From Candidatus Peregrinibacteria bacterium (GTDB taxonomy: Bacteria > Patescibacteriota > Gracilibacteria > UBA1369 > UBA12463): a stretch of DNA of 57,083 nt. The stretch spans positions 1 through 57,083 of the forward strand of contig JAPLYO010000017.1 in the NCBI GenBank assembly GCA_026395555.1. Direction: 5' to 3'. The position numbers were made by a program, and so were the translations under genes. The notes beneath the pieces are model-generated. The model was not told the DNA's origin, did no database searches, and was given only the letters and a program-made list of their open reading frames with translations. Shown here in pieces: positions 31,249 through 39,151 of the stretch; within the stretch, counting starts at the first letter, position 1, and each line of letters starts with the position of its first letter.

Positions 31249-32291
31249 ACGTTACCATTATTAAACAACTTCCCACGGCGGAAGAAATCATACAGGCATT
31301 CCCTCTTTCCGAGACCGCGCACATGCAAGTGGCACGGGATCAGCAGGAGGTAAAAGATATTATTTCCGGAAAAGATAAGCGCATGATCGTCATCGTTGGC
31401 CCATGCTCGGCATGGCCATTTGACGCGACGCTCGCCTATGCCAAAAAGCTAAAGACACTCGAAGAAAAGCTCAAGCACAAGCTAAAAATCATCATGCGGG
31501 TATACATCCAAAAACCACGAACTAGCAAGGGTTGGACCGGTCCTATCAACCAGCCAAATCCATTCGCAGAACCGGACATTGCAGAGGGCATCCGATACAG
31601 TCGCGACATCATGGTGAGAATTATAGAGATGGGATTACCAATATCGGATGAGTCGGTTTTCACGCACAATGCCAAGGGTTTCAACGAGCTACTCTCATGG
31701 GTGGCAATTGGTGCTCGGAGTACCGAAGATCAAGAACATCGTGTATTTGCATCGTGTATCGACGCTCCGGTTGGCATGAAAAATCCAACCAGCGGCAATC
31801 TGGAGATTGGCGTAAACAGCATCATCGCCGCACAAGCCAAGCACATGGCCGTGTTCCACGGAGCACAAGTACAGACTCACGGAAATCCATATGCACATCT
31901 CGTTTTGCGAGGCGGACTCGATCAACCAAATTATCACGTTGAAGATCTCTACACTGCAAAAAAACAGCTAGAAATAGCCAAAGTAAGCAACCCTGCCGTC
32001 ATCATCGATGCAAGCCATGACAACTGCAAAGTAAAGGGTACAAAAGATCCGGTTCAGCAAATGAACGTCATACGCGAGGTACTTATGACCCTCCGAGAAC
32101 ATCCTGATCTGCAGTCGCTCGTGAAAGGATTCATGGTAGAAAGTTTCATAAAAGGAGGCTGCCAAAAAGTAGAAAAACTCACTCCTGAAACAATAGATCT
32201 TGATGGACTTTCCATCACCGATCCATGTCTCAGCTGGGAACAAACCGAAGAAATTTTAAACACCATCGCCGATGAACACACTATCGATTAA
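31245..32291 (+). CDS. DAHP synthase, type I (AroF/AroG/AroH class)
   Basis: The first step of the shikimate pathway condenses phosphoenolpyruvate and erythrose 4-phosphate. The 348-residue protein carries IVGPCSAWPFDA, MRVYIQKPRTSKGWTG, the GARSTEDQEHR active-site stretch, and DASHDNCKVKG. It belongs to the enterobacterial AroFGH type rather than the short AroF-beta or plant-like class II. In that class, residues near the N-terminus and in the TIM barrel set Phe, Tyr or Trp feedback sensitivity, and I cannot assign which applies. It overlaps aroQ by 4 nt and aroB by 20 nt. Confidence 0.95.
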   Translation: MNVTIIKQLPTAEEIIQAFPLSETAHMQVARDQQEVKDIISGKDKRMIVIVGPCSAWPFDATLAYAKKLKTLEEKLKHKLKIIMRVYIQKPRTSKGWTGPINQPNPFAEPDIAEGIRYSRDIMVRIIEMGLPISDESVFTHNAKGFNELLSWVAIGARSTEDQEHRVFASCIDAPVGMKNPTSGNLEIGVNSIIAAQAKHMAVFHGAQVQTHGNPYAHLVLRGGLDQPNYHVEDLYTAKKQLEIAKVSNPAVIIDASHDNCKVKGTKDPVQQMNVIREVLMTLREHPDLQSLVKGFMVESFIKGGCQKVEKLTPETIDLDGLSITDPCLSWEQTEEILNTIADEHTID

Positions 32292-33399
32292 TGCAAAATT
32301 ACCGCAGCAGAAAGCCATAGAATACCAAGCACACATTGGTACGGGACTGCTGAAGCAAATTCCAAATCTCCTAAAAACACTTACGCCTGTTGCGCGATAC
32401 GTCATTATTACCGACTCGACTATCAAAAATATACTCGGAGTACGGCTTGTAAAAGAACTAAAGAAAGCCAGTCTGGAGGCGGATATAGTCACATTCAGCG
32501 CAGGTGAAAAAAACAAGAATGAGGCAACCCATAGCAAGCTTACGCACGCAATGTTGCAGAAAAAATGCGGAAGAGACACGATGATTCTTGCGCTTGGCGG
32601 CGGTGTCGTTGGTGACATGGCAGGATATGTTGCCGCAACGTACATGAGAGGTATTCCATATGTGCACATTCCAACATCCTTCCTCGCGATGGTAGACAGT
32701 TCGATCGGCGGAAAAGTCGGTGTAGACACAAAATTCGGAAAAAATCTTATTGGCGCTTTTTGGCATCCAGAAGCGGTGATAATCGATATTGATTGCTTGA
32801 AAAAACTTCCACAGGAGCAGCTCATCAATGGTCTCATGGAGTCGATAAAAATCTTTCTTACCTCCGATGCAAAGACGCTCGAAGTAGTAGAAAATAACTG
32901 GAAAAAAATTCTCAAAAAAGACTCTACCCTTCTGCAAAAAATAGTTGCACGATCTATCGAACTGAAAATCGGTGTCGTCACAAGAGATGAGCACGAAGCC
33001 AACGAGCGCATGGTAGTAAACTGGGGACACACGATCGGACACACCATTGAACACCTTAGTAACTTCTCATTTGGTCACGGATACTGCGTAGGATATGGGA
33101 TCCTCGTCGAGAGCAAAATCGCAGAGCTCATGGGAGTACTATCAACAGAAGATTTCGAGAAAGTATGCGAGACAATGCAAGGATTCGGAATCACAAAAAT
33201 AGCGCTCAAAGCAATACTCAAAAAATTCAGTACACAAGCCATTATAAAGCAAACACTTATCGATAAAAAAGCACGAAGTGGAAAGGTAAAATACGTACTA
33301 TTGGAGAAAATTGGAGCGGTAAAAATTACAAAAGAAATGTTCGGACATGAGGTCGACAAAAAAATCGTCACAAAAGCACTCACTTACTTCACAAAATAA
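32272..33399 (+). CDS. aroB: 3-dehydroquinate synthase
   Basis: AroB cyclises DAHP to 3-dehydroquinate using NAD and a divalent metal. The 375-residue protein has [42 protein letters not shown] and the metal ligand region [12 protein letters not shown]. It overlaps the DAHP synthase gene by 20 nt, the deepest overlap in the operon. One change from the common family pattern is ESIKIFL, where AEVIKYG is usual. The otherwise conserved active site suggests a working enzyme. Confidence 0.96.
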   Translation: MNTLSINAKLPQQKAIEYQAHIGTGLLKQIPNLLKTLTPVARYVIITDSTIKNILGVRLVKELKKASLEADIVTFSAGEKNKNEATHSKLTHAMLQKKCGRDTMILALGGGVVGDMAGYVAATYMRGIPYVHIPTSFLAMVDSSIGGKVGVDTKFGKNLIGAFWHPEAVIIDIDCLKKLPQEQLINGLMESIKIFLTSDAKTLEVVENNWKKILKKDSTLLQKIVARSIELKIGVVTRDEHEANERMVVNWGHTIGHTIEHLSNFSFGHGYCVGYGILVESKIAELMGVLSTEDFEKVCETMQGFGITKIALKAILKKFSTQAIIKQTLIDKKARSGKVKYVLLEKIGAVKITKEMFGHEVDKKIVTKALTYFTK

Positions 33400-33403
33400 C
33401 ACT

Positions 33404-34504
33404 ATGTCAGGAAATACATTCGGAAAATTATTCCAAATTACCACATTCGGAGAATCACACGGAGACGGAGTCGGTGTCGTCATCGATGGCTGCCCCGCAG
33501 GACTCGAGATAACTCGTGAAGAAATTCAAAAAGAGCTCGATCGTAGAAGGCCTGGTACAAGCCATTTAACAACACCGCGTCAAGAAAAAGATCAGGTAGA
33601 AATTCTCTCCGGAATATTCGAGGGAAAGACGATGGGTACACCAATCGCACTACTCATTAGAAACCAAGATCAGATTCCAGCAGTCTACGAGCCGATAAAG
33701 GACCTTTACAGACCTGGACATGCAGATGCTACGTATGATGCAAAATATGGCATGCGCGACTGGCGTGGTGGCGGGCGCGCCTCCGCACGGGAGACGATCG
33801 GCCGCGTAGCGGCCGGCGCAATCGCCAAGAAATTACTCGCTCACAGTGGAGTGCAAATCACGGGATATGTGACACAGATTGGAACGGTGAAAATCACGCG
33901 TGTAGATGAAAGTACTATCACGACCAATCTCCTCAACTGCCCTGACGCAACCGTACTCGATGCAATGATTCAGGAGATCGAGACCGCGCGCAAAGACCTC
34001 GATTCCGTTGGCGGAATAGTCGAAATCATCGCGCGCGGGGTCCCCGCAGGCCTCGGCGAACCCGTTTTCGACAAACTCTCCGCCGATCTCGCCCATGGCA
34101 TCATGAGCATCCCGGCCGTAAAAGGTTTCGAAATTGGCGACGGCTTCGCCTCATCATCACGCCATGGCAGCGAAAATAACGACGAGTGGACACTCAAAAC
34201 ATTACACGGAAACAATGGCAATAACACTCACATCGGCACGACCACTAATCACGCCGGCGGCATCATTGGAGGCATCAGTAACGGTGAAGATATCATCTTA
34301 CGTTTCGCCCTCAAGCCGACCTCAAGCATAGCGAAAAAACAGCAAACCGTAGACCGAAATGGCACATCAGCCGAAATCGAAGTACACGGCCGCCACGACC
34401 CATGCGTTGCCCCACGTGCCGTTCCAATCGGTGAGGCCATGGTAGCCCTCGTCCTCGCCGACCACTACCTTAGGAACAAAATAAGCCGAATAGAAAACAT
34501 ATAA
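33404..34504 (+). CDS. aroC: Chorismate synthase
   Basis: AroC converts EPSP to chorismate with reduced FMN. From ATG 33404 the product is 366 residues and begins [20 protein letters not shown], the canonical N-terminus. [38 protein letters not shown] and [13 protein letters not shown] are all present. The frame is open upstream into aroB, but the canonical start at 33404 is 4 nt after the aroB stop. It completes the chorismate branch apart from shikimate dehydrogenase (aroE), which is not in this window. Confidence 0.97.
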   Translation: MSGNTFGKLFQITTFGESHGDGVGVVIDGCPAGLEITREEIQKELDRRRPGTSHLTTPRQEKDQVEILSGIFEGKTMGTPIALLIRNQDQIPAVYEPIKDLYRPGHADATYDAKYGMRDWRGGGRASARETIGRVAAGAIAKKLLAHSGVQITGYVTQIGTVKITRVDESTITTNLLNCPDATVLDAMIQEIETARKDLDSVGGIVEIIARGVPAGLGEPVFDKLSADLAHGIMSIPAVKGFEIGDGFASSSRHGSENNDEWTLKTLHGNNGNNTHIGTTTNHAGGIIGGISNGEDIILRFALKPTSSIAKKQQTVDRNGTSAEIEVHGRHDPCVAPRAVPIGEAMVALVLADHYLRNKISRIENI

Positions 34505-34518
34505 GATATATACACTTC

Positions 34519-35109
34519 ATGAAAAAGTCTTCATCTCCAGCAACTCTCGCCACTCGCATCTCCGTCTCAGGAGCTCCCGGATCTTTCTCGGAAGAGGCCG
34601 CACTCCTCTACGCACAACGTCATGCCATCACAAATCCGAAAATAATCTTTTCTATCGATATGGAGGGAGTTCTCACATCACTCGACAAAAAACAATCCGA
34701 CATCGGAATTTTTCCAGTAGTGAACTCCCGCGGTGGTCTCGTACAAACCGCATTCAAGGCCATGGGAAAGCATATTTTCACCTATACAGACGAGCTCTGG
34801 CTCGAGGTATACCAGTGTCTCATGACGCAACCTGGCATCACTAAAAAGCAGATCAAGAAAATCGCCAGCCACCCGCAAGCCCTATCGCAGTGCGAACGAT
34901 ACATCAGAAAAGAATTTCCAAATGCTAAACTTATCGAATGGGAAGATACCGCGAAAGCCGCGAAAGACCTCAGTGAAGGCAAGCTCTCAAAAGATACAGC
35001 CGTCATTGCACCCGCCCGATCCGCACAGATTTACAACCTCAAGCTCATAGAAAAAGGAATTCAAGACAATCATCCCAACCTCACAACCTTTATCGTCGTC
35101 ACAAAATAA
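34519..35109 (+). CDS. Prephenate dehydratase domain protein lacking an ACT domain
   Basis: This 196-residue protein corresponds to the catalytic domain of prephenate dehydratase, which makes phenylpyruvate. It has GAPGSFSEEAALLYAQ at the N-terminus, IGIFPVVNSRGGLV where the family has 'xxPxENSxxGxV', ASHPQALSQCERYI, and a C-terminal NLTTFIVV in place of the usual 'NxTRF'. The catalytic Thr is kept, but the following Arg is Thr. The protein ends there, so the regulatory ACT domain that normally gives Phe feedback is missing. The operon context (tyrA downstream) supports the role, though the substituted motifs mean activity should be tested. A gap of 14 nt separates it from aroC. Confidence 0.8.
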   Translation: MKKSSSPATLATRISVSGAPGSFSEEAALLYAQRHAITNPKIIFSIDMEGVLTSLDKKQSDIGIFPVVNSRGGLVQTAFKAMGKHIFTYTDELWLEVYQCLMTQPGITKKQIKKIASHPQALSQCERYIRKEFPNAKLIEWEDTAKAAKDLSEGKLSKDTAVIAPARSAQIYNLKLIEKGIQDNHPNLTTFIVVTK

Positions 35110-35110
35110 C

Positions 35111-36097
35111 ATGAACAACAAGCCAACATTCGGCATCATCGGATTCGGACGTTTCGGAAAATTATGGGCACGCGCTATAGCGCCATTTGGCGAGGTGAAA
35201 ATTTTCGACAAGAAAAATAAGAAAAATACACTCGTCGATACGATTAATTGCGACCTCCTTTTTCTACTCGTCCCAATATCAGAAATAGAATCAATCTGCA
35301 AAAAAATCGCACCTCACCTCAAACCAAATACCATCATTATCGACGCTTGTTCCGTCAAAACACACCCGGTTAAAATGATGAAAAAATGGCTTCCAGCCAA
35401 ACAGCCAATAATCGCCACACATCCCCTTTTTGGCCCGGACTCTATTCAAAAAAATGGCATAGCCAAGCAAAAAATCGCCATCAGTACTATTCGCACATCG
35501 AGCAAAGAATTAGAAAAATTTGAAAATCTTCTCAAGAAACTTCATCTGGAAATTATCAAAACGACACCTCGAGAACACGACAAGCAGATGGCAAGATCAC
35601 AAGCTCTCGTGCATCTTCTCGGGCGCGCCCTTGCGAAACTCCACCTCAAACCACAAGAGATTTCTACGCCGGACTACCAAGCATTAGTTCAAATGAACAA
35701 TATGGTGAATAATGACACGTGGGAGCTCTTTTATGACATGCAGAGAAAGAATCCATACGCAAAAAACATACGAAAAGCGCTCATACGTGCGCTACAGCAG
35801 TTCGAAGACACCATTCAAGAAGGACCAACAAAGTTGAAACCGACTATCGCCTCCCTTCGTAGAAAAATAGACACCCTGGACAAAGAAATAATCGAAACAA
35901 TCAGCAAAAGATTAGCAATAGTGGAGGAAATAGGAGCCCTCAAGAAACAGCAGCAATTAAAGATAAAAGACTCTACGCGCGAAAACAAACTTCACAATCT
36001 TCACGAAATTCTGGCAAAAAAGAGAAACATTGACCCAAAAACAATTCACCATATATTCACCCTCCTCATGAAGGAGTCACGACGCGCACAACTATGA
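35111..36097 (+). CDS. tyrA: Prephenate dehydrogenase-chorismate mutase fusion
   Basis: Residues 1 to about 240 form a prephenate dehydrogenase with Rossmann motif GIIGFGRFGKLWA, ATHPLFGPDS and REHDKQMARSQALVHLLGRAL. Residues about 245-328 are an AroQ-type chorismate mutase (LRRKIDTLDKEIIETISKRL, KDSTRENKL, LLMKESRRAQ). In enterobacterial TyrA the mutase is N-terminal, so the domain order is reversed here. The protein would channel chorismate through prephenate to 4-hydroxyphenylpyruvate and also supply prephenate to the dehydratase encoded upstream. It overlaps the aminotransferase by 4 nt. Confidence 0.92.
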   Translation: MNNKPTFGIIGFGRFGKLWARAIAPFGEVKIFDKKNKKNTLVDTINCDLLFLLVPISEIESICKKIAPHLKPNTIIIDACSVKTHPVKMMKKWLPAKQPIIATHPLFGPDSIQKNGIAKQKIAISTIRTSSKELEKFENLLKKLHLEIIKTTPREHDKQMARSQALVHLLGRALAKLHLKPQEISTPDYQALVQMNNMVNNDTWELFYDMQRKNPYAKNIRKALIRALQQFEDTIQEGPTKLKPTIASLRRKIDTLDKEIIETISKRLAIVEEIGALKKQQQLKIKDSTRENKLHNLHEILAKKRNIDPKTIHHIFTLLMKESRRAQL

Positions 36098-37263
36098 AAT
36101 TCTCCACAAAAGTACAAATTCCGCAGTCCGCAACAGTCACTATCAACTCAATAGCACAGCAAAAAAAGCTCGCAGGAGAGCGCATATTCAATCTCAGCGC
36201 CGGCGAACCCATGATGAATACCGCCCGATACCTGGAAAAGGCCGTGCAAGACGCGATGCAATCGGGCAAAACGCTCTACCCGCCCGTCGCAGGACTTCCC
36301 GAACTCAGAAAAAAAGCATCTGACTGGATGAATACGAATTACCAAACAAGCTACTCCCCTCAAAATACACTTATCACCTGTGGTGGAAAATTTGGCATTT
36401 ACCTGTCACTTCAAGCACTTCTCAACGACGAAGATGAGGTCATAATTATCGCCCCATACTGGGTATCATACCCGTCAATGGTCAGTCTCTTCGGTGGAAA
36501 ACCAATGATAGTCACCACAAAAGAACAAGATCAGTGGAAGGTAAGGCCTGATGATATTCGAAATATCTGCACAGAGAAAACAAAGATGCTCATTCTTAAT
36601 AACGCCTCAAATCCAACAGGCGTGCTCTATACAAAAGATGAATTAATGTTAATACTAGAAGTTGCGAAAGAAAAAAACCTCATCGTGCTCTCCGACGAGG
36701 TTTACAGCGGTCTCACGTATGACGATAAAACATACACATCCTGCGCATCGATCGAAAAGAACAGCGACAACCTCATCGTCATTCAAAGTTGCTCCAAAAA
36801 CTTCGGCATGACCGGCTGGCGCGTGGGATTTGTATTCGCATCAGAAAATTTCATAAAAATGCTCACAAAAATCCAGGGCCAAAGCATCACAGGAACGAGC
36901 ATTATAAGCCAATATGCAGCCATAGCCGCACTAGAGCAATCGGAAATAATTACCCATGAAATTCATAAAGAAATGGAGTCACGTCGCGACTTTTTTTCCT
37001 CTACATTCAACAAAGTATTCCATACAAATATCCCCCAACCGCAGTCATCGCTTTATCACTTCATTCCTCTCTCCGCATTCGGCATTCAAAATTCCGATGA
37101 CATAACATTTTGTGAACAAGTATTAACAAACGGGAATGTAGCACTTGTGCCAGGATCGGCATTTGGCTGCGCAGGATACATAAGAACTTCTTTTGGTGCA
37201 AATAAAAATGAATTAAAAGAAAGTATTGAAGCACTCGCCTCTCATCTCCAGTTTTCAGCTTAG
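36094..37263 (+). CDS. Class I PLP aminotransferase (aspartate/aromatic type)
   Basis: This 389-residue fold type I aminotransferase has the PLP-binding lysine in SCSKNFGMTGWRVGF. It also has ILNNASNPTGVLY, LSDEVYSGLTYDD and the C-terminal RTSFGA arginine. As last gene of the operon, it most likely transfers the amino group to phenylpyruvate and 4-hydroxyphenylpyruvate, finishing Phe and Tyr. It may also act on oxaloacetate like AspC. Prephenate amination to arogenate is an alternative that sequence alone cannot exclude. Confidence 0.9.
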   Translation: MKFSTKVQIPQSATVTINSIAQQKKLAGERIFNLSAGEPMMNTARYLEKAVQDAMQSGKTLYPPVAGLPELRKKASDWMNTNYQTSYSPQNTLITCGGKFGIYLSLQALLNDEDEVIIIAPYWVSYPSMVSLFGGKPMIVTTKEQDQWKVRPDDIRNICTEKTKMLILNNASNPTGVLYTKDELMLILEVAKEKNLIVLSDEVYSGLTYDDKTYTSCASIEKNSDNLIVIQSCSKNFGMTGWRVGFVFASENFIKMLTKIQGQSITGTSIISQYAAIAALEQSEIITHEIHKEMESRRDFFSSTFNKVFHTNIPQPQSSLYHFIPLSAFGIQNSDDITFCEQVLTNGNVALVPGSAFGCAGYIRTSFGANKNELKESIEALASHLQFSA

Positions 37264-37341
37264 ACAAGCCAAAAATGGATTTACATATTTTCACAAATAT
37301 GTCGCAGCAGTACCTTTTTGGCACAAACTAAACAAATTCTC

Positions 37342-37369
37342 TTGCAAAAGAATTCCGCAAAATTATAAT
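37342..37369 (+). promoter_or_regulatory. HU gene promoter
   Basis: TTGCAA (37342-37347), a 16-bp spacer and TATAAT (37364-37369) predict a start near 37376 and an 84-nt leader, the longest leader I can infer in the window. Confidence 0.65.
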
Positions 37370-37459
37370 GCTGGTGAATTAAGCGATGTGGATGGTGTTT
37401 TAAACACTACACATATCTCAACATTCAAAAATATTATTTCTTTTTAACCCAATCATCCT

Positions 37460-37735
37460 ATGACAAAACAGGATTTGGTAAACTCCGCTTCTAACGTCGC
37501 AAGCGTTACGAAGAAAGCAGCTGCAGAGGTTCTCGATGCAGTTCTTGCTCACATCACTAAGTCACTTAAGCGTGGCGAAAGTGTAACAATCACAGGTTTT
37601 GGAACATTCCGTGTTTCAAAGAGACAGGCTCGAACAGGTGTTAACCCACGAAACCCATCACAGAAGATCAAGATCCCAGCTATGAAGCTTCCAGCTTTCA
37701 AGGCCGGCAAATCTCTTAAGGATGCAGTTCGTTAA
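37460..37735 (+). CDS. HU-type DNA-binding protein
   Basis: This 91-residue nucleoid protein has the complete HU/IHF fold: MTKQDLVNSAS, KKAAAEVLDAVLAHI, the GESVTITGFGTFRVSKRQARTG signature and the C-terminal PAFKAGKSLKDAV. In this family the arm reads 'RNPxT'; here it is RNPSQKIKIP. It has its own promoter and a strong terminator 24 nt after the stop. Its codon use is distinct, with many GTT/GCT/CTT codons, consistent with high expression. Confidence 0.96.
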   Translation: MTKQDLVNSASNVASVTKKAAAEVLDAVLAHITKSLKRGESVTITGFGTFRVSKRQARTGVNPRNPSQKIKIPAMKLPAFKAGKSLKDAVR

Positions 37736-37757
37736 ATCGATCTCGATTTCAACTATT

Positions 37758-37787
37758 AAACCCGCCCCCATAAAGGGCGGGTTTTTT
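37758..37787 (+). terminator. HU gene terminator
   Basis: AAACCCGCCC (37758-37767), a 7-nt loop and GGGCGGGTTT (37775-37784) are followed by more T residues. The stem is GC-rich and perfect. Confidence 0.95.
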
Positions 37788-38072
37788 GTTACAGATGTTC
37801 ATGAAGTGATATCACCTGATATCCTTTGGGGCGGTTGGCGGTGTATCTTCTATCCTACTTTTAAAAAGCTATCGTACGATATACAAACCCATAGCAAGTT
37901 GATACTAAAATGCTATCAAATTGATATCCTTTCAAAAGTGACCTATATGATAACCTCCTAAGTGCGTCAAAGAATATCACCTGATATACATCTGCCTGCT
38001 GCAAGGTCATTACAAAAAAACGCATCATTTTCCCTATGACATCAAAGCCAAAACGCGCTACAATGAACCAGC
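37788..38072. promoter_or_regulatory. Non-coding palindrome array upstream of pheS
   Basis: No gene is seen in this interval. It carries four short inverted repeats built from TATCA/TGATA half-sites: GATATCA-CC-TGATATC (37808-37823), TATCGTACGATA (37870-37881), TATCAA-A-TTGATA (37914-37926) and ATATCA-CC-TGATAT (37974-37987). Further single half-sites lie at 37899-37904 and 37948-37952. Centres are about 60, 45 and 60 bp apart. The array lies between the HU terminator and the pheS promoter and looks like a multi-operator or protein-loading site. Confidence 0.6.
38036..38064 (+). promoter_or_regulatory. pheS promoter, leaderless
   Basis: ATGACA (38036-38041), a 17-bp spacer and TACAAT (38059-38064) lie 8 nt before ATG 38073. 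Confidence 0.7.
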
Positions 38073-39113
38073 ATGAAAGACCTAATTTTACAACTCGTCA
38101 AAGAGGCAACACAAGAAATCAACAACACGACAACTCCCGCACAACTTGAGGAGCTCAGAATTAAATATTTGGGGCGCAAAGGGTCGTTCACGAATGTGAT
38201 GCAAAATCTCAAGAGTGTTCCAAATGAAGAAAAGCCTGCCATCGGGCAAGCGCTCAACGCAGCCAAAAATGAACTTGAACAACATCTGACCACCAAGCAG
38301 AAAACGTTAGAAGAAGAAGTTCTCAAGCAGCAACTCTCCGACGACTCCTTCGACACCACTCGTCCGGGAACGCACTATGAAACCGGGCATATTCATCCAC
38401 TTTCACAGGTACAAAAAGAAGTGGAAGAAATTTTCAGTCAGATGGGATTTGCCATTCAGGATGGACCAGAGATTGAATCGGAATATTACAACTTCGAGGC
38501 ATTAAACGTACCAAAAGATCACCCTGCCCGCGATATGCAGGATACGTTTTTCTTGGCGGATAAATCACATGACCACCATGGAAGAATGGTTTTGCGCACG
38601 CAAACATCGCCAGTACAGATTCGAACGATGGAGAAATTTGGCGCACCGCTACGCGTCATCGTTCCGGGAAGAGTATTCCGTTACGAAGCCACGGATGCCT
38701 CGCACGACTCAACCTTTTATCAGGTAGAGGGGCTCCTCATCGATAAAAATATTTCCCTCGCCAATCTCAAAGGAGTGATGACGGAATTTCTCACACGGCT
38801 TTTCAAGAAAGAAACAAAGGTACGATTCAGACCAGGATATTTTCCCTTCGTAGAGCCAGGAATCGAGCTCGATATGTGGTGCCTCCTCTGTAGCGGAATG
38901 GGCTGTCGTGTCTGCAAGCACACAGGATGGATGGAGTTCATGGGCGCAGGAATGGTTCACGCCAACGTTTTGAAAGCCGGCGGCATCGACCCCGAAGTAT
39001 ATCAGGGATGGGCATTCGGATTCGGACTCACCCGTCTCGTGATGATGAAATATGGCATTGATGATATTCGCTTGCTGATGGGCGGCGACCTTAGATTCTT
39101 AGAACAATTTTAG
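38073..39113 (+). CDS. pheS: Phenylalanyl-tRNA synthetase alpha subunit
   Basis: PheS is the catalytic subunit of the alpha2-beta2 synthetase. The 346-residue protein has the N-terminal coiled-coil tRNA arm, class II motif 2 (VFRYEATDASHDSTFYQVEGLLID) and motif 3 (GWAFGFGLTRLVMMKYGIDDIR). A short CxxC-containing loop (CLLCSGMGCRVCKHTGW) lies before motif 3. The start sits 8 nt after a TACAAT box, so it is probably leaderless. pheT follows after 38 nt. The palindrome array upstream may control this operon; no T-box is visible. Confidence 0.97.
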   Translation: MKDLILQLVKEATQEINNTTTPAQLEELRIKYLGRKGSFTNVMQNLKSVPNEEKPAIGQALNAAKNELEQHLTTKQKTLEEEVLKQQLSDDSFDTTRPGTHYETGHIHPLSQVQKEVEEIFSQMGFAIQDGPEIESEYYNFEALNVPKDHPARDMQDTFFLADKSHDHHGRMVLRTQTSPVQIRTMEKFGAPLRVIVPGRVFRYEATDASHDSTFYQVEGLLIDKNISLANLKGVMTEFLTRLFKKETKVRFRPGYFPFVEPGIELDMWCLLCSGMGCRVCKHTGWMEFMGAGMVHANVLKAGGIDPEVYQGWAFGFGLTRLVMMKYGIDDIRLLMGGDLRFLEQF

Positions 39114-39151
39114 CACAGAGCGAAGCTCTCTGATCCCCTGACCCCGATTTT

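Noticed and set aside
38042-38072. T-box or leader peptide controlling pheS
   Set aside because: The promoter lies 8 nt before the start codon, so there is no leader in which such an element could sit.
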